A program made the translations under genes and the position numbers. A stretch of DNA of 64,000 nucleotides, taken from assembly GCF_040253615.1 (NCBI RefSeq), contig NZ_JBEJGY010000004.1, positions 7,254,001-7,318,000 of the forward strand, in the 5' to 3' direction. This DNA is from Streptomyces sp. Edi4 (lineage in GTDB: Bacteria; Actinomycetota; Actinomycetes; Streptomycetales; Streptomycetaceae). Positions 9,767-19,313 of this stretch are shown in pieces (the stretch's first letter is position 1; the number at the start of each line of letters is the position of its first letter). The notes beneath the pieces are model-generated. The model was not told where the DNA came from. It did not search any database and worked only from the letters and a program-made list of their open reading frames with translations.

Positions 9767-10828
9767 GTGGCCGGCCCCCTTCCATCCGGGGAGTACCTGG
9801 ACGGGTACGACCACATCCTGAGCGAGGTCTGTGCCACAGGCCGCCGACTCACGCGTGACGAAGTGGAGTCGCGTCGTGCCCTGGGTGAGCGGGCCGCCGA
9901 GGCCGGCCACGGGCTGCGGACGTTGGTCCATCAGCACCTGGAGATGACCCGGGCCGCCTGCCCCGACCTGCCGCGCGCCTCCTTCGACCAAGTGCTGGCC
10001 GCGTTCGACCAGGTCATCGACGCGCTGGCCGAAGGACACGAGCGCGCCCAGCTTCTGGCGGTGCGCCAGGAGGAAGCCGCCCGCCGCGAGTTCATCGACG
10101 ACCTGCTCTACGGCCGCAGCGATCCCGGCACCCTCGCCGAGCGCGCGGCACGGTTCGGGCTGCTGCTCTCGCACGCCCACGCCGTCGCCGTCGCCACGGG
10201 CCCGGAGGCCTACGACGACGCACACCCCGTGACGCGTGGCGTGGAACGGGCGCTCTTCGGGCGATTCCGCAATCGCCGCACCCTGTACGTCACCAAGGAG
10301 GGCCGGCTCGTCTGTGTCGCCCCGGCCGACCAGGAAGACGTCCTGCTCTACTTCGCCGAACAGGCGCACGCGGCGGCCGACGGCGTGCAGGTCGCCATCG
10401 GACGGTCCCAGCCCGGCGCCGGCGGAATCGCCCACTCCTACGAGGAAGCCCTCAACGCCCTCGACCTGGCCGGCCGCATGGGTCTCGACGATCCGGTCCT
10501 GCGCGCCGCCGATCTGCTGGTGTTTCCCGTCCTGATCCGTGACCGTCAGGCACTGGCCGACCTCGTACGGAGCGCACTGGCCCCGCTCCAGCGGACGAGA
10601 GGCGGAGCCCGGCCGATGCTGGAGACCCTGAACGCCTACTTCGCATCGGGATACGTCGCGGCCGAGGCGGCTCGCCGGCTGAGTCTCAGCGTGCGGGCCT
10701 TCACCTACCGTCTGGAGCGCATCCACCAGCTCACGGGAGCCGATCCGGCCGACCCGATACACCGCTACACCCTTCAGACCGCCGTCATCGGCGCCAGGCT
10801 GCTCGACTGGCCCGACAGTGAATTGTGA
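9767..10828 (+). CDS. PucR/CdaR-type helix-turn-helix regulator
   Basis: 353 residues. The N-terminal two thirds resemble the GGDEF-like ligand-sensing region of PucR/CdaR regulators. The C-terminus (residues about 295-345: MLETLNAYFASGYVAAEAAR, then RLSLSVRAFTYRLERIHQLT) is the PucR C-terminal helix-turn-helix. These regulators sense small metabolites such as purines, sugars or amino acids. The GTG at 9767 is chosen because CAGGAG ends 6 nt before it; the much longer open frame upstream runs through the acetyltransferase remnant. No neighbouring target operon is evident. Confidence 0.8.
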   Translation: MAGPLPSGEYLDGYDHILSEVCATGRRLTRDEVESRRALGERAAEAGHGLRTLVHQHLEMTRAACPDLPRASFDQVLAAFDQVIDALAEGHERAQLLAVRQEEAARREFIDDLLYGRSDPGTLAERAARFGLLLSHAHAVAVATGPEAYDDAHPVTRGVERALFGRFRNRRTLYVTKEGRLVCVAPADQEDVLLYFAEQAHAAADGVQVAIGRSQPGAGGIAHSYEEALNALDLAGRMGLDDPVLRAADLLVFPVLIRDRQALADLVRSALAPLQRTRGGARPMLETLNAYFASGYVAAEAARRLSLSVRAFTYRLERIHQLTGADPADPIHRYTLQTAVIGARLLDWPDSEL

Positions 10829-10970
10829 AGCACGCCCCGTGTGCGGGGCTCGACAGTAAACGGACCGCCGGGGGAGGGGGCGGCCCCGGCGGCGGGGCCC
10901 CAGTGCTGGTCCTTGCCGGGGGCGCGGTCCGCCCAGGCGGCAAAGTGTGCGAATGGGTAGAATTCACGGC

Positions 10971-13340
10971 ATGGGACAGTGGCGGCCCAGCGCGGCGAGC
11001 CCGCCCGAACTCGTCCTGGAGACGGACTCCGGCTCCACGGTGATGAGTCCGAGCCGGGACTATCATGTCGGGCGCGACCCTTTGAGCGACATCGTCTTCG
11101 ACGACGACCGTGTCTCATGGCACCACGCCGTCCTCCACGCCGAACTCGATCACTGGACGATCGAGGACGAGCACAGCACCAACGGCACGTACGCCGACGG
11201 ACGGCGCGTCCAGGAGGGGGACATCGGCCCGGGCAGCGTCATCCGCTTCGGCAACGTCACGGACGGCCCGCGTGCGGTGCTCGTCGACCGTGCTCCTCCC
11301 GAGCCGGCCCGCGCCGAGCGCCCCTCCCGCGTGAGCATGCCCGCGGCCACGGGCACCTTCCGCCAACCCACGACCGTGCGCCCGCTGCCCGCCCGCACGG
11401 TCCGCATCGGCCGCGCCGACGACAACGACGTGGTCATCGACGACCTGGTCGTTTCCCGCCGGCACGCCGAACTGCGGCTCCTCGCGGACGGTACGTACGA
11501 GATCGTCGACGTCGGCAGTCACAACGGCACCTACCTCAACGGCCAGCCGGTGGTCCGCGCCTCGGTCGCGCCGGGGGACATCGTGGGCGTAGGCCACCGC
11601 GCCTACTGCCTCGTGGGTGACGAGCTCCAGGAGTACGTCGACACGGGCGAGGTCTCTCTCGATGTCCAGGACCTGACGGTGACCGTCGACCGGGGCCGCA
11701 AAACGCTCCTCGCCCAGGTCTCCTTCCCCGTGGGCGAGAAATGCCTGCTGGCCGTCGTGGGACCGAGCGGTGCCGGCAAGTCCACGCTGCTCAACGCCCT
11801 CACCGGGCTGCGCCCCGCAGACGGCGGCACCGTCCTCTACGACGGCCGCGACCTCTACCGCGACTACGCGGAGCTGCGCCAGCGCATCGGTCTCGTACCG
11901 CAGGACGACATCCTGCACGCCCAGCTCACCGTGCGGCGCGCCCTCGGATACGCCGCCGAACTGCGCTTCCCCCAGGACACCGAGCGGGTGGAACGCCGGG
12001 CCAGGGTCGATGAAGTCATCCGCGAACTCGGCCTGGAACAACGCGCCGACCAGCCCATTCACAGCCTCTCCGGCGGTCAGCGCAAACGCGTGAGCGTCGC
12101 ACTGGAACTGCTGACCAAACCGTCACTGCTCTTCCTCGACGAGCCGACGTCCGGGCTGGACCCCGGCATGGACCGTTCGGTGATGCACATGCTGCGCGGC
12201 CTCGCCGACGACGGGCGTACGGTCATCGTCGTCACGCACAGCGTGCTCAGCCTCGACGTGTGCGACCGGCTCCTGGTGCTCGCGGCCGGCGGGCGGATCG
12301 CCTACTACGGGCCTCCGGATGACGCGCTGCCGTTCTTCGGCTTCAGCCAGTGGCCGGAGGCGTTCGAAGCCTTCGAAGGGGATCATGACCGGGACTGGGC
12401 CCGGGAGTACCGGCAATCGCCGCTCCACCAGCGGTACATCGCCAACTCCTCCGCCCAGCCGTTCCCCGGCCCTCTCGCCCGGACCGGCGCGGACGCGCCC
12501 GGACCCTTCGCGCCGCCACCGAAGCCGCAGAGCTGGGGGTCCCAACTCCGCACCCTGGTGCGGAGATACGCGGCCGCACTCGGCGCCGACCGGACCTTCC
12601 TCGCGATCATGATCGCGCTGCCCTTCGTGATGGGCGCCATGGCGCGCGCGCTCGCCGGGAGCAGACTGACGCAGGACACGGCGATGAACGCGCTGCTCAT
12701 CCTGTGTGTGGGCGGCGTCCTGACGGGTGCCGCCAACGCCGTCCGGGAGCTGGTCAAGGAGCGCGTCATCTACCAGCGGGAACGGGCGGTGGGGCTCTCC
12801 AGATCGGCGTATCTGATGTCCAAGGTCGTCGTTCTGGGAACGATCACCGTGTTGCAGGCCGTCGTCCTGACCCTGGTCGCCCTGCTCGGCGTCGACCTCA
12901 ACGCGCCCGGCGGCCAAGGCGTGCTCCTGCCACCGCTGGCCGAAGTCACCCTGGCCGTGGCCCTGTTGGCGTTCACCGCCATGATGCTCGGGCTCCTCGT
13001 ATCGGCGCTCGTCCGCAAGGAAGAAGTGACGATGCCGCTGCTCGTGCTCCTCGCCATCGTGCAGGTCGTGTTCTGCGGCGCTCTGCTCAAACTGAACGGA
13101 GTGCCCGGCATCGAACAGCTCGCGTGGCTCGTGCCGTCGCGGTGGGCGCTTGGCGCGATGGCGGGGACCATCGGGCTCGGCAGAATCGTCCCGGGGGATC
13201 TGACCACCGACCCGCTGTTCCAGCACTCCCCGGGTGTCTGGCTGCTCAACCTGGGGATGCTGGTCGTCCTCTCGGTCGCCTTCGGATACGCGGTCGCGAG
13301 ACTGCTGCGCCGCCATGAACCCGCCGTCATGCGGAAGTAG
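10971..13340 (+). CDS. FHA-domain ABC exporter (two FHA domains, ATPase and ABC2 membrane domain)
   Basis: 789 residues. FHA domain 1 spans about 12-100 (VGRDP ... STNGTY) and FHA domain 2 about 140-220 (IGRADDNDVVIDD, SRRHA, HNGTYLNG). The ATPase spans about 228-470, with Walker A GPSGAGKST at 264-272, signature LSGGQRKR and Walker B LLFLDEPTSG. An ABC2-type membrane domain follows with six helices from about 530. The layout matches mycobacterial Rv1747, an exporter controlled by kinase PknF through its FHA domains. The kinase gene two loci downstream fits this. The start at 10971 precedes the first strand; GTG 10947 is an alternative. Confidence 0.85.
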   Translation: MGQWRPSAASPPELVLETDSGSTVMSPSRDYHVGRDPLSDIVFDDDRVSWHHAVLHAELDHWTIEDEHSTNGTYADGRRVQEGDIGPGSVIRFGNVTDGPRAVLVDRAPPEPARAERPSRVSMPAATGTFRQPTTVRPLPARTVRIGRADDNDVVIDDLVVSRRHAELRLLADGTYEIVDVGSHNGTYLNGQPVVRASVAPGDIVGVGHRAYCLVGDELQEYVDTGEVSLDVQDLTVTVDRGRKTLLAQVSFPVGEKCLLAVVGPSGAGKSTLLNALTGLRPADGGTVLYDGRDLYRDYAELRQRIGLVPQDDILHAQLTVRRALGYAAELRFPQDTERVERRARVDEVIRELGLEQRADQPIHSLSGGQRKRVSVALELLTKPSLLFLDEPTSGLDPGMDRSVMHMLRGLADDGRTVIVVTHSVLSLDVCDRLLVLAAGGRIAYYGPPDDALPFFGFSQWPEAFEAFEGDHDRDWAREYRQSPLHQRYIANSSAQPFPGPLARTGADAPGPFAPPPKPQSWGSQLRTLVRRYAAALGADRTFLAIMIALPFVMGAMARALAGSRLTQDTAMNALLILCVGGVLTGAANAVRELVKERVIYQRERAVGLSRSAYLMSKVVVLGTITVLQAVVLTLVALLGVDLNAPGGQGVLLPPLAEVTLAVALLAFTAMMLGLLVSALVRKEEVTMPLLVLLAIVQVVFCGALLKLNGVPGIEQLAWLVPSRWALGAMAGTIGLGRIVPGDLTTDPLFQHSPGVWLLNLGMLVVLSVAFGYAVARLLRRHEPAVMRK

Positions 13341-13351
13341 GAGCGCCGGCG

Positions 13352-14428
13352 ATGACCACTGCGGACTTCCGCCCCACCCATGTCGTCCCCCAGGACGGGC
13401 TGCCCGCCTGGGAGGCGCCGGACGTGGAGCGTCCGACGGTACCGCTGGACGCGCTGCTGCCCGTGCGGCTGGTCGACCGGCTCGGGGACTGGGGCCGGAT
13501 CGTCTGCGCCAACGGCTGGTCGGCGTGGGTCGACGGCCGGCTCCTGGTCGCGGTGCCGCAGGACCCGCCGGGCGCGCGCGGGCCGCTGACCCGGAGTGCC
13601 GACCCGCGCCCGCTCCTGGCCAGGACCGAGGAGGTCGTCGCCGACTACCGGCGGGCGGTGGAGGAACTGGCGGGCGGGAGCGTGGACGGGGAGTCCTTCC
13701 GGCGCCGGACGCGCGGCCTGCGGGTGGGGATGGTCGTGGACGGCGAATCGGCATGGCTGTACGACGCGGAACACGAGCGGTGGGTGTACTGCGACGGGGT
13801 GCGGCTCAGTACGTACGCGGCGGAGGAGGGGCCCGGCGTCGAGGCGCGGGGTGGCGGCGATGGGGCGGGGGTGGATGCGGGGGCCGGGGCCGGGGTAGAT
13901 ATCGACGCGGGCGCGGGCGAGGATGCCGGTGGGGCGGGGCCGGAGCCGACGCGGGTGGTCGAGGCGGCGGTCCCTTCGCCCGACGCGGAGCCCGCGGCCG
14001 TCGTTCCGGCTGCGCCTGATGTGACCGAGGGCGTACGGGAAGGGCCGGCGGCGGGGGAGACACGGGTGGTCGAGGCGGCGGCCGGGACGGGGACGGCGGG
14101 TCCTGCGGGCGGCGAGGGACCGGATCGGCCGGTCCGGGGTGCGTTTGGCGCGGGTGCCGGGGGTGGCTCGGAGCCAGCGCCGACGCGGGTGGTTCCGGTC
14201 GTGGCCGATTCGGGGGCGGGGCCTGGCCCGGGTGGCGGGCGACCCGATCCGCCGGGGGAGTGGCCCCATCCACCGGTTGGGCGGTCCGATCCACCGGGTG
14301 AGCCATCGGACCCACCGCGTGAGTGGCCCGATCCGGCGGGTGAGCGACCCGTTCCATCGGTTGAGCGGTCCGCTCCGCAACGCCCGCTCGATGCGACCGA
14401 TCCGCCGCGCGGGCCCGGAGGCGGGTGA
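13352..14428 (+). CDS. Hypothetical protein with SH3-like N-terminus and long Pro/Gly/Ala-rich tail
   Basis: 358 residues. The first ~150 residues look folded (VRLVDRLGDWGRIVCANGWS resembles a small SH3-like repeat; a second motif is GMVVDGESAWLYDAEHERW). The remainder is low-complexity: acidic Ala/Gly stretches with repeated TRVVEAA motifs, then a Pro-rich repeat of DPPGE/WPHPP type up to the end. It sits between the FHA exporter (11 bp upstream) and the kinase (stop-start overlap TGATG), so it is probably part of the kinase-exporter system as a substrate or scaffold. That role is inference from position. Confidence 0.6.
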   Translation: MTTADFRPTHVVPQDGLPAWEAPDVERPTVPLDALLPVRLVDRLGDWGRIVCANGWSAWVDGRLLVAVPQDPPGARGPLTRSADPRPLLARTEEVVADYRRAVEELAGGSVDGESFRRRTRGLRVGMVVDGESAWLYDAEHERWVYCDGVRLSTYAAEEGPGVEARGGGDGAGVDAGAGAGVDIDAGAGEDAGGAGPEPTRVVEAAVPSPDAEPAAVVPAAPDVTEGVREGPAAGETRVVEAAAGTGTAGPAGGEGPDRPVRGAFGAGAGGGSEPAPTRVVPVVADSGAGPGPGGGRPDPPGEWPHPPVGRSDPPGEPSDPPREWPDPAGERPVPSVERSAPQRPLDATDPPRGPGGG

Positions 14429-15444
14429 TGGCGCGCGCATCAGGGGACCCCGGTCCGAGCCCGCACTCCGGGCGGCCCTCCGAGCTGATCGGGCAGCAGA
14501 TCGCGGGTTACCGGGTCGAGGGCGAGATCGGCCGGGGCGGCATGGCCGTCGTCTACCGCGCCAAGGACCTGCGTCTCGACCGGACCGTCGCCCTCAAGCT
14601 GCTCGCCCCCGAACTCGCGCGCAACGACACCTTCCGCCAGCGCTTCACGCACGAGTCACGCGTGGCCGCCGCGATCGAGCACCCGCACATCGTGCCCGTC
14701 TTCGAGGCGGGCGAGACGGACGGGGTGCTCTACATCGCCATGCGGTACGTCCCCGGGCGCGATCTGCGCCACCTGCTCGACCACGCGGGCCCGCTCTCCG
14801 TCGCGGCCGCCCTGCGCATCGCCACCCAGATCGCCTCCGCGCTCGACGCGGCACACGACCACGGCCTGGTGCACCGCGACGTCAAGCCCGGCAACATCCT
14901 CGTGGCCAAGGGCACGGACAGCGACCACCCCGAACACGCCTACCTCACGGACTTCGGCCTCACCAAGAAGTCGCTGTCCCTGACCGGATTCACGACCGTG
15001 GGCCAGTTCGTGGGGACCCTCGACTACGTGGCCCCGGAGCAGATATCGGGCCGCCCGGTGGACGGCCGCTGCGATGTCTACAGCCTGGCCTGTGTCGTGT
15101 ACGAGACCATGGCGGGCGCACCGCCGTTCCGGCGCGACGACGACATCGCCCTCCTCTGGGCCCACCAGTACGACGAGCCGCCCCGCCTCACGGAGAAGAG
15201 GCCCGGGGTCGCCGCCGCCCTCGACGCGGTCCTCGCGCAGGCGCTGGCCAAGAGCCCCGACGACCGGTACGCCTCCTGCCTCGCGTTCACCACCGCGCTG
15301 CGGGCGGCGGCCACGGGAAGCACCGCGCTCGGCCGCCCTCCGACGCGGGTGGACGGCCATGCCGTAGGAACATCGCCTGATCCCGGCGCGCCCGCGGAGC
15401 CACCTCCCTGGGCCCGGCCCGTCTTCCGTGGCCCGGCCGCCTGA
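14428..15444 (+). CDS. Serine/threonine protein kinase (Hanks type, soluble)
   Basis: 338 residues with a complete kinase domain: Gly loop GRGGMA at 35-40, ATP-binding Lys57 (VALKLL), HRD at 149-151, DFG at 175-177 and APEQ of the activation segment. There is no transmembrane helix or PASTA domain, so it is cytoplasmic. GGAGG at 14417-14421 lies 6 nt before ATG 14428, and the ATG overlaps the upstream stop. It is the natural partner for the FHA exporter at 10971-13340, whose phosphothreonine-binding FHA domains would be its targets, as for PknF and Rv1747 in mycobacteria. Confidence 0.9.
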   Translation: MARASGDPGPSPHSGRPSELIGQQIAGYRVEGEIGRGGMAVVYRAKDLRLDRTVALKLLAPELARNDTFRQRFTHESRVAAAIEHPHIVPVFEAGETDGVLYIAMRYVPGRDLRHLLDHAGPLSVAAALRIATQIASALDAAHDHGLVHRDVKPGNILVAKGTDSDHPEHAYLTDFGLTKKSLSLTGFTTVGQFVGTLDYVAPEQISGRPVDGRCDVYSLACVVYETMAGAPPFRRDDDIALLWAHQYDEPPRLTEKRPGVAAALDAVLAQALAKSPDDRYASCLAFTTALRAAATGSTALGRPPTRVDGHAVGTSPDPGAPAEPPPWARPVFRGPAA

Positions 15445-15456
15445 CCCGCGCCCGGC

Positions 15457-16782
15457 TCAGGCGGGGCCCGCCCCGGTCCGGGGCCCGGGGTCCGCCTCCA
15501 CCTCGCCGCGCCGGTGGACCCGTCGCGCGAAGAGCCCGCCGAGGAACCCCGAGACCAGACCCCAGGCCACGGCGAGGAGCAGGGCCCGACCCAGCTGGGG
15601 CCGCAGCTCCACCAGGCCCGACAGGCCGCCGCCGAGATCCCCGATGCCGAGGAGTGAGAGCCCGTAATGCGCCGATACGCCGGCGAGGAGGCAGACGGCC
15701 AGCACCGCGAGAGTCAGCGCCACCGCCATGTGCACGGCGTGCTGCCAGGCTCGCATCCGCGCCGGTGAACGGACCGCCATCAGGAACGCCGCGCCCAGGA
15801 CCAGGACCGCCGCGACGACCAGCAGCCACCAGACCCGCCCGTCGTGGCCGGCGAGCGTGTGCAGGCTGAGCGTGGAGTCGTCCGGTGTGCGCAGTACGGC
15901 GTTGAGGACCTTCGGCATGGGCAGCCCGAATGGTCCGTCCACCCGGCCCTGCCAGGACGCGCCGAGACCGAGGGTGAAGGCGAGCCAGACGAGGTTGGGC
16001 AGCCCGAGCAGCAGGACCGCGAAGGTCGCGGCGGCATGCCCCCGCGTCAACGCGACGACAACGCCGACGACGAACCCCAGGGCGACGTACGTCAACAGCA
16101 GGGCCACCATGGCGAAGGCGGCGGGTCGTACCGACTCCTGGAAGCGCAGCAGGCGGCCGGGGAGGGGCGCCCGGCGCGAGACGAGCAGGACCACCACGAG
16201 GACGCCGGCGAGCCACAGCAGTCCGAAGACGAGGGTCAGCGGCACGGCGGTGTCGAACCCGGCCTCGGGCGAGGAGTCCAGGGCGTCCCCGATGTCGGCT
16301 GCGGGGCTGTTCCCGAGCCCGATCGCGAAACGGTGCCGGGCGAGTAGGCCCAGACCGATGAGGAGCAGGAGCCAGAACACCGCGATCCGGGCGGCCCAGC
16401 CGGCGAGTTCCTTCACGTCGGCGACGGCGCGGTGCCGCAGCGGCCGCAGGAACCCGGCCGCGATCGCCAGGGCTCCGGCGAGGCTGACGGAGAGCGGGAG
16501 CACGGAGAGACCGGCGTTCGTCTGGGCGATCGCCCCGGCGTCACCGGAGAGTTCCACCGAGCCGCCCACCGCCATCACGACGACGGCCGCCACGACACTG
16601 GGGAACGCGCCGCCGGGCAGGTCGGCGGCGCCCGCCGCCCAGAGTCCGAGCGCGGCGACGACAGCCATGGCCACCAGGGAGACGAGCACGGCCACCAGGG
16701 CGTGGGGCCAGCCGTGGGGTGCCCGTCGGCCCTGCTCCGCGCGTTGCGCCGCTGTCCGCCGATGCGGTGTCTGCTCGCTCAC
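15457..16782 (-). CDS. Streptophobe family membrane protein
   Basis: 441 residues with a short Arg/Gln-rich cytoplasmic N-terminus and about ten to twelve hydrophobic segments. It has the ELSGDAGAIAQTNAGLSVLPL motif typical of the actinomycete streptophobe family. Function is not known, although these genes are often found near signalling or envelope genes. It converges on the kinase gene with only 12 bp between the stops, so the two transcripts overlap at their ends. Confidence 0.7.
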   Translation of the reverse strand: MSEQTPHRRTAAQRAEQGRRAPHGWPHALVAVLVSLVAMAVVAALGLWAAGAADLPGGAFPSVVAAVVVMAVGGSVELSGDAGAIAQTNAGLSVLPLSVSLAGALAIAAGFLRPLRHRAVADVKELAGWAARIAVFWLLLLIGLGLLARHRFAIGLGNSPAADIGDALDSSPEAGFDTAVPLTLVFGLLWLAGVLVVVLLVSRRAPLPGRLLRFQESVRPAAFAMVALLLTYVALGFVVGVVVALTRGHAAATFAVLLLGLPNLVWLAFTLGLGASWQGRVDGPFGLPMPKVLNAVLRTPDDSTLSLHTLAGHDGRVWWLLVVAAVLVLGAAFLMAVRSPARMRAWQHAVHMAVALTLAVLAVCLLAGVSAHYGLSLLGIGDLGGGLSGLVELRPQLGRALLLAVAWGLVSGFLGGLFARRVHRRGEVEADPGPRTGAGPA

Positions 16783-17038
16783 GTTGTCACGCTAAGCAGC
16801 GCAGGACCGGCCCGCCCGTCGGAAGGGCCGACCGCGTCAGCTTGCGAGCTCCCGGAAGCCGATGCACACAATGGGCCCGTAAAGGGATGAAACGCACGCC
16901 GTGGAATTGTCGTGGATTCCGCTGCACGGCCGCCTGCGCCTACGTCAGGTCGGATTCCCTCCACCTCATCCGCCTACGCCAGACCCCCTCCACCGGATCC
17001 CCCACCCCGGATCCCCCCAACGCAGGGAAGAAGTGTTC

Positions 17039-18391
17039 GTGAGCGTCGAGCCGCCGTCGTCAGGACGCCCCACTGGACCGCCCTCGGGCCCGCTCTCGGG
17101 CCCCTCGCAGCCGAGCCCCGGCGGGCCGGGTGACACCCAAGCGGGCGCGACCCGCGCCGACTCGACACCCCCTGCGGGGGCCGAGCGGCCGTCGGGGCCG
17201 CCGAGCAGTGGCCCGCCGAGCGGTCCGGAAGGCGGCGGTGGGCACGGTGGCGGGCCGGATGAGTCCGGCGCGGGCTCCGGTGCGGGCCACGGGCCGTCCC
17301 GTCCGTGGTGGAAGTCGGCGCCTCGCGTGGCGGCGCTGTCCGCCGCCGTGGTGGCGGCGGTGGTGCTGGCCGTCGTCCTCACGCGCCCTGGCGGCTCGTC
17401 GAAGGGCTCGTCCGCCGCCGGCGGCGAGGTGCTTCTCCAGCCCGCGGCGAAGACGGGACCCGCACCGTTCACCGATTCGACGGCCCGCGACTCCGCCCCG
17501 GCTTCCCCGATCGCGCTGCCGAGCTCGTCGGCCTCGGCCAATGTGACACGCGGTGTCGACGGCGCCGCCCCCGGCCTCTACGGCGGAACGCGGAACGTCG
17601 CGAGCTGCGACGTGGAGAAGCAGATCGGCGCGCTCCAGAAGGACCCGGCCAAGAACAAGGCGTTCGCCTCCGTCCTCGGCGTCGAACCGTCCGGCGTTCC
17701 CGCCTATCTGCGCTCACTCACGCCCGTACGGCTGCGGTTGGACACCCGCGTGACCAACCACGGCTACCGCGACGGCGCCGCCACCAGCTACCAGGCCGTG
17801 CTACAGGCCGGCACCGCGGTACTCGTCGACGACCGCGGTGTGCCACGGGTTCGGTGCGCGTGCGGCAACCCGTTGCTGCCGCCCGTCGCGCAGAAGGGCA
17901 CACCGAAGCGGACGGGCGAGGCGTGGCCCGGATACCGGCCGTCGAACGTCGTGGTCGTGGCGCCCGCCGCACAGGTGGTGAACAAGTTCGTCGTGTACGA
18001 CCCGGACCACGGCGCCTGGTTCGAACGGCACAAGGGCGACACGGGCAGCGGCGACACCAAGACGAAGCCGCCGGTGACCAGCCCCTCCTTGGTCCCGTCC
18101 GAGTCGCCTTCCGGTGGCGAGTCGCCCTCGCCCACCGGCCCCTCGCCGTGCGCCTCGCTCTCCGCCGGCCCGTCCTCGGCGAAGTCCTGCCCGCCCGCGT
18201 CCTCCCCGCCCTCCTCGCCGGCCACGCAGCCCCCTTCCTCGCCGGCCACACATCCGCCCTCCTCGCCCGCCTCGCGGCCCCCGTCCTCGGCCGCGTCCTC
18301 GGCCTCGGCCTCGGCCTCAGCCTCGGAGAAGTCACCCGCGTCGTCCGAGCCCGCGCCGCTCTCGCCCCCGGGGGCGGGCGGGGGCTCATGA
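17039..18391 (+). CDS. DUF6777-like membrane-anchored protein
   Basis: About 450 residues. A Pro/Ser/Gly-rich cytoplasmic stretch (1-85) is followed by one transmembrane helix (about 95-118). Next comes a globular extracytoplasmic domain (about 150-330: VTRGVDGAAPGLYGGTRNVA, a CDVEKQ segment, TPVRLRLDTRVTNHGYRDG and CACGNPLLPP). A long Ser/Pro/Ala-rich tail closes the protein. The folded part resembles the DUF6777 domain that occurs beside Streptomyces kinases. GTG 17039 lies about 8 nt after AGGGAAG. The tail is encoded by repetitive CCTCG-type DNA (about 18180-18330), prone to slippage. Confidence 0.6.
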   Translation: MSVEPPSSGRPTGPPSGPLSGPSQPSPGGPGDTQAGATRADSTPPAGAERPSGPPSSGPPSGPEGGGGHGGGPDESGAGSGAGHGPSRPWWKSAPRVAALSAAVVAAVVLAVVLTRPGGSSKGSSAAGGEVLLQPAAKTGPAPFTDSTARDSAPASPIALPSSSASANVTRGVDGAAPGLYGGTRNVASCDVEKQIGALQKDPAKNKAFASVLGVEPSGVPAYLRSLTPVRLRLDTRVTNHGYRDGAATSYQAVLQAGTAVLVDDRGVPRVRCACGNPLLPPVAQKGTPKRTGEAWPGYRPSNVVVVAPAAQVVNKFVVYDPDHGAWFERHKGDTGSGDTKTKPPVTSPSLVPSESPSGGESPSPTGPSPCASLSAGPSSAKSCPPASSPPSSPATQPPSSPATHPPSSPASRPPSSAASSASASASASEKSPASSEPAPLSPPGAGGGS

Positions 18392-18517
18392 CCCCATGAG
18401 TGCCGCCTTCGCGAAGTGACCGACGGGAACGGCCAGTTCGAGGTCCGCAAGCCCGGTCCAGCAGGGTCTCCAGCGCGACCGGCGTGGACACGCCCGAGCG
18501 CGGAAGCGGGGGCAGTA

Positions 18518-19255
18518 TCAGCGGCGGTCGGCGCCGAATGTCTCACTCTCGCGCAGGACGGCGAGGGCGAAGGCCAAGCGCTTGTCGAGCCAGCCATCCC
18601 GCATGACGAAGTACCAGGTCACGCTCCCGGTGGTGCGCGGCACGGTGAGGACGGCTTCGCCGCGCTCGCCCTTCGGGCCGTCCGTCTCCACGGCCCACAC
18701 CACCGGCTTGAAGTCCGTCGCGCGATCGCCTCCCTCGGCGCCGAAGGACAGCAAGGAGTCCACCACGCCCCCCAGGACGTGCCCCGCACCTCGCTCCGCG
18801 GATGCCAGAAGCCCGCCCCGCGCCCAGTTGTGGCGGGCGACGACGGCGGGCTGTCCCACCTGCTCGAGCCACAAACCCTGGTAGGTGAGCTTCTTGGTGA
18901 TCGAAGTGCGCCGGACCGAGCCGAGTTCCTGGCCGGCCCCGTCGGTCACCCGGTAGCGGTCGGAGCCGTCGGGCAGCACACCGCACAGGAGTTGGCGGTT
19001 CTCCTCGTCCTCGAAGAGGAGGAAGCCGCCCTTGGAGAGCGGCGCGGGGGGCGCGGCCGGAACGATGTAGACACCGGGCACCATGTGGTCCTCGCCCCCG
19101 CGACTGCGGTGGAAGCGGACCGCGTAAGGCCCCGCGCCCCGCTTCGACGCGCGGAACGTGTGCCGCGTCATCCTGCCGACGGTGAACTTGGTGATGTCGT
19201 TCCAGTGCATCGGCTCGAAGGGCTCCTCCGGCCTGCTTTTTCTTCCGAATGCCAT
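18518..19255 (-). CDS. Conserved hypothetical protein
   Basis: 245 soluble residues starting MAFGRKSRPEEPFEPMHWND. It has alternating strands (YAVRFHRSRGGEDHMVPGVY, GGFLLFEDEENRQLLCGVL) and a basic, Trp-containing middle (LTYQGLWLEQVGQPAVVARH). The strand-rich layout loosely recalls scramblase/tubby-like proteins, but no signature motif is present. It is followed on the same strand by no close partner and converges on the DUF6777-like gene. Function is unknown. Confidence 0.55.
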   Translation of the reverse strand: MAFGRKSRPEEPFEPMHWNDITKFTVGRMTRHTFRASKRGAGPYAVRFHRSRGGEDHMVPGVYIVPAAPPAPLSKGGFLLFEDEENRQLLCGVLPDGSDRYRVTDGAGQELGSVRRTSITKKLTYQGLWLEQVGQPAVVARHNWARGGLLASAERGAGHVLGGVVDSLLSFGAEGGDRATDFKPVVWAVETDGPKGERGEAVLTVPRTTGSVTWYFVMRDGWLDKRLAFALAVLRESETFGADRR

Positions 19256-19313
19256 GCGTTCCCCTCCTGGCCGCGACGTATCGCCCGTGATGTGCGCCCT
19301 GGAAAGCTCCAGG

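Noticed and set aside
17720..18492. Open frames on the minus strand through the DUF6777-like gene
   Set aside because: They mirror the repetitive Ser/Pro-coding DNA and have no ribosome-binding site or domain.
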